Source: Pseudoalteromonas sp. P1-9
GTDB taxonomy: Bacteria; Pseudomonadota; Gammaproteobacteria; Enterobacterales; Alteromonadaceae
Assembly: GCF_001399975.1 (NCBI RefSeq)
Contig: NZ_LKBD01000013.1
Coordinates: forward strand, 1-64,000
DNA length: 64,000 nucleotides
Reading direction: 5' to 3'
The translations under genes and the position numbers were made by a program. The notes beneath the pieces were generated by a model. The model was not told where the DNA came from. It worked only from the letters and a program-made list of their open reading frames with translations, and searched no databases. Every line of letters begins with the position of its first letter. Position 1 is the first letter of the stretch. Of the stretch, positions 1 through 8,745 are shown piece by piece.

Positions 1-9
1 TGAGAAGTC

Positions 10-984
10 ATGGCAGTTCCAAGAAAACAACAAATCAGTCTAGTTGATACACCTTTCTATCATTGTATTTCACGTTGCGTAAGGCGTGCTTTTTTATGTG
101 GCGAAGATAAAATAACAGGGCAATCGTTTGAACATCGTCGCGCTTGGATTGAAGATAAACTACTTGAATTGACCAAGGTGTTTTGTATTGATGTTTGTGC
201 TTATGCCGTAATGAGCAATCACACTCACATTGTATTGTGTGTCGATGAGAAAAAAGCAAAGCGGTTAAAGCAAAAAGCCATCATTATTCGCTGGCACAAG
301 TTGTTTAAAGGGAATTTACTCACACAAAAATACCTGTCTGGCGAACCACTTAACCCAGCTGAACAATTTACACTGGATGAAATGACTCAAGTTTTCCGTA
401 ATCGCTTAATGGATATTAGCTGGTTTATGCGAGTGCTAAATGAAGATATTGCGCGTAAAGCTAACTTTGAAGATAACTGTACTGGCCGCTTCTGGGAGGG
501 ACGCTTTAAGTCCCAAGCCTTACTCGATGAAGCAGCACTTGCAGCCTGTATGGCGTATGTTGATTTAAACCCAATAAGAGCAAAAATAGCGAACACACCA
601 GAAAAATCAGATTACACCAGCATTCAACAACGCATTAACGCAGCACTTAAAGGCACCCAACCCAAAGCACTGCTTAAGTTTGCAGGTAACCCACGCAAGC
701 ATATGCCAAAAGGCTTACCGTTTGGACTCAAAAGCTATATAGAACTCGTTGAGTTAACAGGACGTATTATCCGCGAGGATAAGCGCGGCGCTATTTCAGC
801 GAATGAACTTCCAATGTTAACTCGTTTAGGCATATCACCTGAAAATTGGCTTAAGCTTACTACACAATTTACCAAATCATTTCATGGTGCAGTGGGGAAA
901 CCTGAACACTTGATTGATTACTGCGAACATCTAGAAAAGAAACGACGACCTAATCTGGCCAATGCTATCAAATTACTTGCTTAA
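10..984 (+). CDS. Y1 (HUH) transposase, REP-associated-like family
   Basis: A 324-residue protein of the Y1 transposase superfamily (IS200/IS605 and REP-associated tyrosine transposases), which cut and join single-stranded DNA through one tyrosine. Visible features: an N-terminal segment with Y17-H-C-I-S-R-C, the HUH metal motif NHTHIVL with H71 and H73, and the likely catalytic Tyr183 in AYVDLNPIRAKI. The C-terminal extension of about 100 residues resembles the long marine members of the family. It stands alone, with no partner orfB and no clear terminal inverted repeats in view; the window starts 9 bases upstream, so the left end cannot be judged. It lies next to a decayed gene. Whether it still moves, or acts as a domesticated RAYT, cannot be told from this sequence. 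Confidence 0.85.
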   Translation: MAVPRKQQISLVDTPFYHCISRCVRRAFLCGEDKITGQSFEHRRAWIEDKLLELTKVFCIDVCAYAVMSNHTHIVLCVDEKKAKRLKQKAIIIRWHKLFKGNLLTQKYLSGEPLNPAEQFTLDEMTQVFRNRLMDISWFMRVLNEDIARKANFEDNCTGRFWEGRFKSQALLDEAALAACMAYVDLNPIRAKIANTPEKSDYTSIQQRINAALKGTQPKALLKFAGNPRKHMPKGLPFGLKSYIELVELTGRIIREDKRGAISANELPMLTRLGISPENWLKLTTQFTKSFHGAVGKPEHLIDYCEHLEKKRRPNLANAIKLLA

Positions 985-1175
985 TTATCTTACCCTCAAG
1001 AATGGCGCTTTCCTCAAAGGCAGCGTTGTTTGGTAGGGCATTGCCTGCTATTAAGATTGCTTCATAAAATCTGTATTTATTATCAAACCGTGTAAAATCC
1101 TCAATTTGACAATGAAATCGCCGCGCCATTTGTTAGAGTGTTTCTAATTGCTCGGTCAACTGAGCATTTAAAAAA

Positions 1176-1893
1176 TTAAAGTGGGTGTCCTTGGTACTCT
1201 TCGTGGTGCATCTCAAGCATTTGGTGGCTGCGAGCCACGTTGTAATAAGTCATTAACGCATAGTGTTTATTTAAAGACAATTGTGCGTTTTCACATGCGA
1301 GTTGAAAGTATGGAAAAGCATTTTTATACGATTTCTGTAGGGCATGCATATTACCAAGATTGGTATAAATCGTTTTTTTAAGTTCACTATTAGAGTGATC
1401 TCTAAATTTCGTTTCCAATGGTAATAGCAGTTCTATGCCTGTTCGGTAATCGTTTAAATAAATATGAAAATTTACATACTCAATCAGTGAATAGGGATCG
1501 AGCGTATCCAAATTTAACCCTTTCATTAAGGTAAATGTTTTTAATTTATATCGTTCAAAGTCTTGCACGTTATTTCTAAACATCGCATTTTTGGCACTTA
1601 GAATGTAAACCTTGAGCTGTAAAAAAGTCGGTAGGGTTGAAATTGAATTTAACTCATTGAGTACTATGGCGAGTGGTTGTGCCTGCTCAAGTTTAAATAA
1701 AGCTTGAATTTGTAAAAACTTGAATCGGTACCATTCTGATGTTTTTGGCTCGATACCTGTATTTAAGCGCTCTTCTACTAGTTTTAAACACTGTTTAGGG
1801 TTAATCTGGCATGTGTCTTCTATTTTAGCGGGAGTCGCCCAACCTTTTGGGCAATAGAAAAAAGTGATAAATAGTACGACAAAAAATTTTCAT
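1176..1893 (-). pseudogene. Decayed secreted TPR-like protein, start frameshifted
   Basis: The open frame from 1583 down to 1176 encodes 135 residues of helical TPR-like sequence (YTNLGNMHALQKSYKNAFPYF). The same frame stays open upstream to about 1888 without an ATG. An ATG at 1891-1893 lies in another frame: removing one base from the A4/T6 run at 1881-1890 joins it to a good signal peptide (about MKFFVVLFITFFYCPKGWA) and gives about 238 residues. At the 3' side the frame ends abruptly at a TAA. A neighbouring frame continues as FNFLNAQLTEQLETL and then stops, and a further open stretch of 53 codons runs 1129-968 into the end of the transposase gene. I read this as a broken exported repeat protein; function unknown. 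A sequencing error in the homopolymer is the alternative for the start lesion. Confidence 0.6.
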
Positions 1894-2238
1894 TAACACA
1901 GTGCAACACAAAAGAATTCAAACTTCATGCTAATGACTTTAGAACTGATTTGTCAATTTAGGAAGTGTATCTTTAATTGTTAGTCAAGGCATTCAGCCTA
2001 GCTTTTATTAACTTGAGTATGTCTATGTTTAAGGTAGATAAAAGCTAATAACAAATCATCTACTTAAACCGACGAGTTACCCAATATGCCCTAATTTGAT
2101 GCTTATTTATAATCTAATTGTCTGGATCTTAAGACCTTTTTTTATTACCCTGTTCCGCGTTTAGAATCTTTTCCAGGCTATTGGCTGCTTAAATGATAAT
2201 TGTCATAAAACATGGAAAGTAATAAGAGAAAGTATTTT
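1894..2238. other. Gene-free stretch upstream of 2239
   Basis: About 345 bp between two diverging genes. No convincing ORF. Apart from the palindrome at 2194-2205, nothing recognisable was seen. Confidence 0.5.
2194..2205. promoter_or_regulatory. Near-palindrome TGATAATTGTCA, candidate operator
   Basis: TGATAATTGTCA lies 33 bp before the chosen start codon at 2239. It differs by one base from the perfect palindrome TGACAATTGTCA at 16671-16682, which precedes another small gene. The regulator is unknown. Confidence 0.35.
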
Positions 2239-3321
2239 ATGAAAACGGTGTTATGGCTTGCTTTGGGCCTTATTTTTTCACTAAATTGTTTTGCTTCTAA
2301 CCCTGAAGATATAACTACTTGGGGGCACATGGAAGGTAAAGTAAAAAGCGCGAATATCAAAGATTACACCTTTCATGTAGCCAATGGAGAAGCGCATTTG
2401 GCTTATCAAGGCGAGGCAGGGCTAAAAAGTTTTGGTGCCGCAGGTACAGACTTTGACGCTGCGCCATTTATTGGTAAAAAGCTGAAGTTTTCCGCCGAAA
2501 TCAAATCACAAAATTCTGAATATTCTTCAATTTGGCTAAGGGTGAATGATTCGGAAAAAGTGATTGCGTTTGATAATGCTACTGACCGCAGCCTTATTGG
2601 CACTAAAGACTGGACACCTTTTCAAATTATACTGCCGGTGACCCCTGGTGCAGAGCATATTTATGCCGGTTTAATACAAGGCGCGAAAGGGTCTATGTCG
2701 GCGCGCAATATTTCGTTTTCAGTAACAGATGAAAAAAGCACGGCAAATTACATTTATAAAAGTGACTACAGCCTAAATCTAGACAAGTGGAGGATGGGCT
2801 TTTCTGATGTTGGGAAATTTAAAGCTTGGTCAGAAAATGGTATAGCGACAATTAAACGTATAAGTAATAGCTACAACGATGAGTCATTTGCTACCTGGTA
2901 TGAACATTTTGAACCAAGCCAATTTATTGGTAAACGAGTTCAATTTAGCGCAGAAGTAAAAACCGAAAATGTTACTGAAGGTTACGCAGGGCTTTGGATG
3001 CGGGTAGATGGTAAACACAAAAGCCTGCAATATGACAATATGAAAGATAGAGGGGTGAAAGGTACCACCGGTTGGCAAACTTACACTGTGATATTGGATA
3101 TCACGGATGAACAGTCTAAGCATATTGCTTTTGGTGGTTTACTCTCGGGGAATGGACAAGTTTGGATACGTAACGTTTCATTTTCACCTGTTGGAAAAAA
3201 CATAGCATCGACCAATATTTATAAAGGTGAGCAAGAACACGATACTAATAACTCGCATTTTAGTAAGTTTGATCTTGCCTTATTATTTGGCACGTTTTTA
3301 TACAACACGGCAAATAACTAG
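2239..3321 (+). CDS. Secreted protein with two tandem beta-sandwich repeats
   Basis: 360 residues from the ATG at 2239, preferred over the upstream ATG at 2212 because it gives a clean signal peptide (MKTVLWLALGLIFSLNCFA) preceded by an AGAGAAAG ribosome site. The mature protein holds two homologous domains, about residues 20-165 and 175-325. Each has FIGK(K/R)-x-x-FSAE, then (S)IWLRV or GLWMRV, a DN-x-x-DR turn, a GT-x-W strand and a final (A/V)RN-x-SFS strand. The layout is that of a carbohydrate-binding-module-like jelly roll, which is inference; no catalytic domain is present. A strong terminator follows at 3342-3374. It could bind a ligand or extracellular polymer in the periplasm or outside the cell, but no function can be assigned. 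Confidence 0.6.
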   Translation: MKTVLWLALGLIFSLNCFASNPEDITTWGHMEGKVKSANIKDYTFHVANGEAHLAYQGEAGLKSFGAAGTDFDAAPFIGKKLKFSAEIKSQNSEYSSIWLRVNDSEKVIAFDNATDRSLIGTKDWTPFQIILPVTPGAEHIYAGLIQGAKGSMSARNISFSVTDEKSTANYIYKSDYSLNLDKWRMGFSDVGKFKAWSENGIATIKRISNSYNDESFATWYEHFEPSQFIGKRVQFSAEVKTENVTEGYAGLWMRVDGKHKSLQYDNMKDRGVKGTTGWQTYTVILDITDEQSKHIAFGGLLSGNGQVWIRNVSFSPVGKNIASTNIYKGEQEHDTNNSHFSKFDLALLFGTFLYNTANN

Positions 3322-3341
3322 CCGTTAATTGAAGAGAGATT

Positions 3342-3374
3342 AAAAAGGTTAGCGATACTTTAGCTAACCTTTTT
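3342..3374. terminator. Bidirectional rho-independent terminator
   Basis: Twelve-base perfect arms AAAAAGGTTAGC and GCTAACCTTTTT flank a 9-base loop. It serves the secreted protein gene on the plus strand and the serine hydrolase gene arriving from the minus strand. Confidence 0.85.
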
Positions 3375-3442
3375 CATTCGTTGGGGCTGAGTAAGGAGCG
3401 ATAAGCTCACTTACTATCGTTTTATGTAGATCCTTTTTGAGT

Positions 3443-4562
3443 TTACAAAACCACCTCTCGCAACTCTTTGACCAATTTTGCAATATCCAATGATGTATCG
3501 TTGCAAAATACAATGGATGAATACTGTTTTTCAGAAATACGTTCATAATTGGTGATTGTGCCAAGCCAGCCGCCACTGTGATGAATGATTTTTTACACCG
3601 TCTTTTTCAGTAATAAATTGGCCATTGGCATACTGTTTACCCTCGGCTGTAATCGCTGGATTGTTAGGGCGCATAAACTGGCTAAGTAATTGCTCTGGCT
3701 TTTTACCTAAAGTTGGATTGTAGAAATAGCCATCCCATTTTGCCATATCTTCAATGGTGGTATGCAAACCGCCATCGCCTACCCAAAATAAGTTGGTCAT
3801 ATTAGTGAAGTAATTGCCTTCTTTATCTTTGCCGTAACCATCTGCACGATTTTTAACGATTTCAGTCAGTTCATCACTGAAAAAGGTATTTTTCATACCT
3901 AATGGCTTAAATATGCGTTTATCACTGTACTCGCGAAGACTTTCTCCTGATACACGTTCAACGAGCATCGACAATAAGAAATAAGCATAGCTACTGTAGC
4001 TAAAGCGTTCGTTAGGCTGATTTCTGAGAGGTACTGTTTTTACGTAATCGTAGAATTCTTGAATTGTTAAGTAGTCTTCATTACCTAAACGAAAATCGCC
4101 TGCCATGGTGGATTTAAGTTTTAATGTATCTTTATCGAGCTCAGTGTTTACAAAGTCATAATCACCCATGCCTGAATAATGGCCTAACATGGCATTAATA
4201 GACACCGGCACTTTGTAGTCTCTTAGTTCAGGTAAGTAGATGCGAATATCTTGGTTTAAGTCAATTTTGCCTTCATCGGCAAGTAGCAGCACGGCAAAGC
4301 CCGTAAACTGCTTAGATACAGAAGCAATACGGTGAACATGTGTGCCATCGAGTGGCACATTAAGCTCCAAATTCGCTAAGCCATAACCTGCTTGATAGAT
4401 AAGCTTGCCATTTTTAATCACACCGACACTACAGCCTGGATTTTGCGTTTTTATCTCGGCAAATACACTGTCAATTTGTGCTTTATTAGGTGGCGCTGCT
4501 TGTAACAAGGCACTTGTCACTAATTCTGATAACAATAATGCAGTACGTGTTTTATTTTTCAT
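3443..4562 (-). pseudogene. Beta-lactamase-family serine hydrolase, frameshifted
   Basis: Class C beta-lactamase/penicillin-binding fold hydrolase (Pfam Beta-lactamase), exported. From the ATG at 4562 it has a signal peptide, the catalytic SxxK as S81-V-S-K84 (IASVSKQFTGF), and a YSS motif near residue 189. After VKNH the frame reads into a premature stop at 3543. Removing one base from the six-T run at 3589-3594 restores KIIHHSGGWLGTITNYERIS and a C-terminus ending at the TAA at 3443-3445, with the family's HSGG motif in place of the KTG box. The restored length is about 372 residues, normal for the family. So either the gene lost its third active-site motif by a recent one-base indel, or the indel is a sequencing error. 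Substrate unknown; such proteins are often D-Ala-D-Ala peptidases or esterases. Confidence 0.8.
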
Positions 4563-4922
4563 AATTACCTGAATATTTTGATATTTAATGGAACTTAATG
4601 TACCTATAATCTCTAGTTGAGCAATCGATACTTTGTAACAATGCATTGATTTAAAAATTAAAACTGGTTTTTATAACTTTTCGTTTAGGAAAGTGAAGCA
4701 TCATTGTTTGGTTAGGGTTAGGCTGTGAAAACTCACTAACTGGTTTTGATAATTAAAAGGCTAATTATTTTATGTAGAAAAAGATTCTGATAACGATAGC
4801 TCTATAAAAGTATCGCGTACATACCTTTTGGCTAATGTATAAAACTTGATCTTACCTCTATTCAGTTTAAAAATTGTATGCAATATTGGGAAGTACAAGC
4901 AAAACGTCAACATGAGAAAATT
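4563..4922. other. Divergent intergenic region
   Basis: About 360 bp of AT-rich sequence between the divergent serine hydrolase and ATP-grasp genes. It must hold both promoters. I recognised no operator or RNA element. Confidence 0.4.
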
Positions 4923-5807
4923 ATGAAAAAGTGCGCTTTTTTATCTATGGATTGTTTAGATGAGTTTGAAGTTTACGATGAGTTGGTTGAACCTTATTTA
5001 AATGAATTGGGTTTCTCGGTAGATACTGTTTCATGGCGCAATACAGGTGTAGATTGGGAACAGTATGAAATGGTGGTAATACGCACCCCTTGGGATTACC
5101 AAGATGCGCCAGAGGCTTTTTTATCTGTATTAGAGCAAATAGAAAATAGTCAGGCAGAGCTGCAAAATACGCTGGATATCGTGCGTTGGAATATCGACAA
5201 AATTTATCTTCAGGAGTTAGGCGAATTGGGTGTAAGGTTAATCCCCACCAAGTGGCAAAATCGACTCGATGATACACAAATCACAAAAGCGCAGATAGAA
5301 TCATTTTTTAGCGAGTTTGATACCCAAGAAATTATTATTAAACCACGCATTAGTGCCAATGCAGATAACACTTTTTGGTTGAAAGTAAATCAACACGTTG
5401 AGCTTGCTGACTTAAATAACACATTTAAAGAACGTGACTTTATGGTACAGCCATTTGTACCAGAAGTTGTGAAAAATGGTGAGTACTCACTGTTTTATTT
5501 TAACGGTGAATATAGCCATGCCATACTAAAAACCCCCAAACAAAATGACTTTAGAGTGCAAGAGGAACACGGCGGTAGTTTGACCTCTATAACGCCAGAT
5601 GCGTCGCTACTTGAGGCTGCAAAAAAATGCATGATAGCGATTCAAAGGGTACACACTATGCCGCTTTACGCGCGCCTCGATTTAGTTAAATTTGATGGAG
5701 AGTTTTGTCTGATGGAGGCAGAGCTTATCGAGCCTTCATTGTATTTTAATATGGATGAACAATCGCCAAAGCGTTTCGCAAATGCCATTAAAGCCAGATT
5801 AACGTAA
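4923..5807 (+). CDS. ATP-grasp domain protein
   Basis: 294 residues from the ATG at 4923 (MKKCAFLSMDCL), chosen over 4878 because family members start at this strand. The fold is ATP-grasp: an N-terminal Rossmann-like segment with VVIRTPWDYQ near residues 60-70, a nucleotide-binding core with EIIIKPRISANADNT near 135-150, and a metal-binding end with PLYARLDLV and LMEAELIEPSLYF. These features match the family of small prokaryotic ATP-grasp ligases of the RimK/glutathione synthetase superfamily that recur as stand-alone genes (RTPWDY signature). Such enzymes join a carboxylate to an amine through an acyl phosphate; the substrates here are unknown. It is monocistronic. Confidence 0.8.
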   Translation: MKKCAFLSMDCLDEFEVYDELVEPYLNELGFSVDTVSWRNTGVDWEQYEMVVIRTPWDYQDAPEAFLSVLEQIENSQAELQNTLDIVRWNIDKIYLQELGELGVRLIPTKWQNRLDDTQITKAQIESFFSEFDTQEIIIKPRISANADNTFWLKVNQHVELADLNNTFKERDFMVQPFVPEVVKNGEYSLFYFNGEYSHAILKTPKQNDFRVQEEHGGSLTSITPDASLLEAAKKCMIAIQRVHTMPLYARLDLVKFDGEFCLMEAELIEPSLYFNMDEQSPKRFANAIKARLT

Positions 5808-5891
5808 GGTGGTATTGATAGGGGGATTTATTGACCCCTTTTAATGCTAATACAAAGAAAATCGCATTCTGCCAACCTACGCTAAGTTCGC

Positions 5892-6182
5892 TTACACTTC
5901 GTCTTCTATTTCTTTTGCCATGGTAAGAATTTCAGACAAGATGTCCCCTTTTACATTTAATACTTCAAGAATGATAAGAAATAGGCTCGTTGGCATTAGT
6001 CTGTTAGACACTTTGTTGCGCAGGTTGCCGGGAGTGAGAACAATACCTTTTTGTTCAAGCAGTTCTGCTAACTGTGGATACGTTACCTTTTTTTGTTTTA
6101 GCTTCATGCTTAAAAAGCGTGAAAACGCCTCACCGTAAGGGGCAAGGGCTAGATTATTTTGAATACTCGTTTGTTGATCCAT
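5892..6182 (-). CDS. DUF6471 family HTH-like protein
   Basis: 96 residues. The core at about 22-85 (FSRFLSMKLKQKKVTYPQLAELLEQ, then GNLRNKVSNR and a final helix) matches the DUF6471 pattern, a helix-turn-helix-like fold with a conserved xNLRNKxxR turn. Family members are small and presumed to bind DNA; no target is known. Its stop faces the ATP-grasp gene, so the two converge. The 250 bp upstream separates it from the yjf operon, which runs the other way. Function beyond the fold is not assigned. Confidence 0.7.
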   Translation of the reverse strand: MDQQTSIQNNLALAPYGEAFSRFLSMKLKQKKVTYPQLAELLEQKGIVLTPGNLRNKVSNRLMPTSLFLIILEVLNVKGDILSEILTMAKEIEDEV

Positions 6183-6433
6183 AAAAAATACCTAAGTAGT
6201 TTACATTCACGCCAATGTATTAGATAAATAGCCTATATTGCGCACCGGTATTGCTACAGCGTAATACTGAATGCAAACAGGGCTAGGCATATTAAATGCT
6301 AAAAGTTACCTGTATTGATATAACACAAATAAATTTTAAGTGTAACAAAATAATAATTAGTGCAATATAAAACTTGCAAGTGTTAGTTATATGTGACATT
6401 AATTTAAATACCAATAGAAATATGGAGATCAAA

Positions 6434-6823
6434 ATGGCTTTTAATACCGAACAACTGAAAACGGTGTTTTCAACACATCCAGATTGGGTTGTTGAACAAG
6501 AAGGTGACTGTGTAAGCATTTCAAACGATGAAGGAATTGATGTGTTTGTTTATGCGGGTGAAACACAGGTAGTGGCTGAAAGTGTGTTGTTTCCGGTAAG
6601 TAGCGTTACAGATACTTCAGGACTGAATGAACTGATTTTAAAAAGTCATCAGTTGGTTCCACTTTCTACTGTAGGTATTAGTTCGATATCTGGGCAAGAA
6701 TATTACGTGGCGTTTGGTGCGTTGTCTGTTGACAGTAAAGATTCAGTGCTTGTTGAGGAAATTGAGTCTTTGTTTGCCAATATTCCAGAATTCCTTGAAC
6801 TTTATGAAGATTATATCAATTAG
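6434..6823 (+). CDS. yjfI: DUF2170 family protein YjfI
   Basis: 129 residues. The ATG at 6434 is chosen because GGAG sits 7 bases before it; in-frame ATGs at 6422 and 6374 lack this. The protein is acidic and soluble, with no signal peptide. Sequence and position (first gene before a PspA-like gene, with DUF2491, DUF350, DUF1190 and an ATP-grasp ligase following) match E. coli YjfI, family DUF2170. The biochemical role of this family is not established. Its fixed place suggests it works with the PspA-like protein 11 bases downstream, perhaps as a regulator or chaperone of it; that is inference. Confidence 0.85.
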   Translation: MAFNTEQLKTVFSTHPDWVVEQEGDCVSISNDEGIDVFVYAGETQVVAESVLFPVSSVTDTSGLNELILKSHQLVPLSTVGISSISGQEYYVAFGALSVDSKDSVLVEEIESLFANIPEFLELYEDYIN

Positions 6824-6834
6824 GAGCAAGTCAC

Positions 6835-7530
6835 ATGAGTCTTAAAAAATTATGGACTGCGTTAGTAGGCGCAACAAATGAAGGGCTTGAAGCGGCCGCA
6901 GATACGCAAGCCATCCGAATTTTAGAGCAAGAACTTCGCGAAGCGAAAGAAGAGTTAAGACGTTCAGATCAAAGCCTGACTAGCATCATGGCAAAACGTA
7001 AATTAACCTCGAATAAGGTTGCAGCGTTTCAGGCAGATATCGACAAATACTCAGAGCATGCCGTGTCTGCAAGTGAATCAGGTAATATGGAACTTGCGGT
7101 AGAATGTGCAGAGCGCGTTGCTGATTTAGAAAGCCAAATGGCAACTGAACAATCGATTCTTGATGGTTTCGAAAAGTCAGAGAAAACCCTGAAAGACAAT
7201 ATTGCTAAAGCGAAAACCAATGTACGACGCATGGAACAGCAAATTGATCAGGTAAAAGCGACTGAATCAGTGCAAAAGGCGCAAGCAGCAGCATCTACCC
7301 ATCATGTTGGTGCTAACAGCAAAGTAAAAACTGCATTAGATAGCCTTGAACGTGTTAAGCAAAAACAAGCGATGCGAGCAGCTGAATTAGAAGCCGCTGA
7401 AGAGCGCGCGGCTGATGAATCTGGCAGCAGCCTTGACGAAAAATTAAAATCAGCAGGTGTAACACCGGGTGGTCAAACATCGGGTCAGGACAAACTTGCA
7501 CAACTGCTAGCGAAGAAAAACGCTGGTTAG
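6835..7530 (+). CDS. yjfJ: PspA/IM30 family protein YjfJ
   Basis: 231 residues, almost entirely charged helix and coiled coil (about 20-200), the hallmark of the PspA/IM30/Vipp1 family of ESCRT-III-like membrane-remodelling proteins. It begins with the short amphipathic helix MSLKKLWTALVGATNEGLEA and ends with a Gly/Gln-rich tail and KLAQLLAKKNAG, as in E. coli YjfJ. PspA family members polymerise on stressed inner membranes. The stretch EERAADESGSSLDEKLKSAG near 190-210 is a flexible hinge. It is second in the yjf operon, 11 bp after yjfI. A strong hairpin 15 bp after its stop probably reduces transcription into yjfK, so YjfI and YjfJ may be made in excess over the rest. Confidence 0.9.
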   Translation: MSLKKLWTALVGATNEGLEAAADTQAIRILEQELREAKEELRRSDQSLTSIMAKRKLTSNKVAAFQADIDKYSEHAVSASESGNMELAVECAERVADLESQMATEQSILDGFEKSEKTLKDNIAKAKTNVRRMEQQIDQVKATESVQKAQAAASTHHVGANSKVKTALDSLERVKQKQAMRAAELEAAEERAADESGSSLDEKLKSAGVTPGGQTSGQDKLAQLLAKKNAG

Positions 7531-7544
7531 TCAGTAACCAATTT

Positions 7545-7573
7545 AAAAAGAGATAACTCAGTTATCTCTTTTT
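7545..7573 (+). terminator. Internal terminator/attenuator after yjfJ
   Basis: Perfect arms AAAAAGAGATAACT and AGTTATCTCTTTTT with a T-run, placed between yjfJ and yjfK in an otherwise co-directional operon. It may end most transcripts or act as a processing point; about 90 bp then separate it from yjfK. Confidence 0.8.
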
Positions 7574-7661
7574 TAGTTTTTAAACAGTAAACATCACTGT
7601 AGACAACTGGTTAGCCTACATGTAACGTTAGCAACCTATGAAGCAAAGTTAAGGAACATTG

Positions 7662-8306
7662 ATGTTCAATTTCTTCAAAAAAGACAAACCAAAAGCGACC
7701 ATCTCAACGCCAGAAATAATGGGCTTGCGACTCGGAGCAAGTTTTGAAATAGATAAACTCGCGATTAAGCTGATACTTGATGAGTTGGTAATAGGTGATT
7801 TTGCCGCGACCCAGATTATTCAGGCCGTTGGCAAAGTCGATATGGATGGCACCTATCTTTTTCGGTTTTACACAGATGATGAAGCATGGCTTCAAGTAAT
7901 CTGTGAAGGCCAACCAACAGCCGAGAATGTGGTTGATGTGAAGTTGTTTTACTACTTTGATACCTTGGATATTCAAAACCAAGCACAGTGGGAAAAACTA
8001 CTTAACCAACAAATTGGCACGCCTACCTATACATTGGACGGGCATGAATACAATCGCGTATGGACCTCAATGGGCGATTATCACAACCCTGTTCATATAG
8101 CCGAAAAAACCTTTGATGGTAAATCTCAACCCAGTGAAACAGACCAATTCACCATGCTGTTCGAACGTGAATTAAGCGATGGCACAACCGAGTCGCTATT
8201 TCTCTCAGCAGAAGAATCGCTTGAATCGTCAGGCAATCTTTCAAGGTGTTTGGTAATTAGCACTGGCATAACGTTAAGCTCTTCTCAAATAACAATACAT
8301 GGATAA
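7662..8306 (+). CDS. yjfK: DUF2491 family protein YjfK
   Basis: 214 residues from the ATG at 7662 (the TTG at 7659 is rejected; AAGGAA lies 5 bases before the ATG). The N-terminus is MFNFFKKDKP. The body is soluble and acidic with no membrane segment, matching family DUF2491 (E. coli YjfK). No catalytic motif can be pointed to and the family's activity is unknown. It is followed by yjfL with a 12-base gap and AAGGAG, so the two are translationally close. Its constant company with a PspA-like protein and a DUF350 membrane protein argues for a role at the membrane surface (inference). Confidence 0.85.
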   Translation: MFNFFKKDKPKATISTPEIMGLRLGASFEIDKLAIKLILDELVIGDFAATQIIQAVGKVDMDGTYLFRFYTDDEAWLQVICEGQPTAENVVDVKLFYYFDTLDIQNQAQWEKLLNQQIGTPTYTLDGHEYNRVWTSMGDYHNPVHIAEKTFDGKSQPSETDQFTMLFERELSDGTTESLFLSAEESLESSGNLSRCLVISTGITLSSSQITIHG

Positions 8307-8318
8307 AGGAGTCCAATA

Positions 8319-8735
8319 ATGGAAAACGGTTATGATCTGATCGCCGGTGTCACTAATTTTGCAATGTCGTTTGGCATAAGCTTGGTATTACTTTTTGTGT
8401 TCAAAATACTGTTTGCTTTTGTAACGCCACACGATGAATGGAAACTAATCAAAGAAGATAAAAACGCAGCGGCAGCAATTGGCTTTGGCGGTGCGGTAGT
8501 GGGTTTTGCTTTGGCACTCGCTGGCGCAGTAAGCAATTCTGGTGGCATTTTAGATTTTGCAATTTGGGGCGGTATCGCGCTAATTGCGCAATTACTCGCG
8601 TTTGCAATTGTGCGTTTTGCCTTTATGCCAAAAATCGTCAAACGTATTGAAGATAACGAAATCAGCGCTGGTGTAATTCTCGCTTCGACCAATATTGCCG
8701 TAGGCTTATTAAACGCTGCAAGCATGACATATTAA
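8319..8735 (+). CDS. yjfL: DUF350 membrane protein YjfL
   Basis: 138 residues with four predicted membrane helices (about 10-32, 50-70, 78-100 and 115-135). The charged stretch HDEWKLIKEDKNAAA before helix 2 is typical of DUF350 (E. coli YjfL). DUF350 proteins often come as a repeated pair of helices and are linked to glutathionylspermidine-synthase-like genes. The protein probably sits in the inner membrane beside the YjfJ polymer. The start is supported by AAGGAG 5 bases upstream. A transporter or channel role is possible but unproven. Confidence 0.9.
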   Translation: MENGYDLIAGVTNFAMSFGISLVLLFVFKILFAFVTPHDEWKLIKEDKNAAAAIGFGGAVVGFALALAGAVSNSGGILDFAIWGGIALIAQLLAFAIVRFAFMPKIVKRIEDNEISAGVILASTNIAVGLLNAASMTY

Positions 8736-8745
8736 TAGGGAGGTC

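Noticed and set aside
10-984. Complete IS200/IS605 element with ends
   Set aside because: Only the Y1 transposase is visible; the left flank is outside the window and no subterminal hairpin could be fixed on the right.
6238-6255. Possible sigma-54 promoter upstream of yjfI (GCGCAC-N5-TTGCT)
   Set aside because: The -12 part fits, but the invariant GG at -24 reads CG; with PspA-type genes nearby it is tempting but not supported.
8330-8725. Long minus-strand frame opposite yjfL
   Set aside because: Antisense shadow of a strongly biased membrane-protein gene; composition is low-complexity Ala/Ile/Pro.
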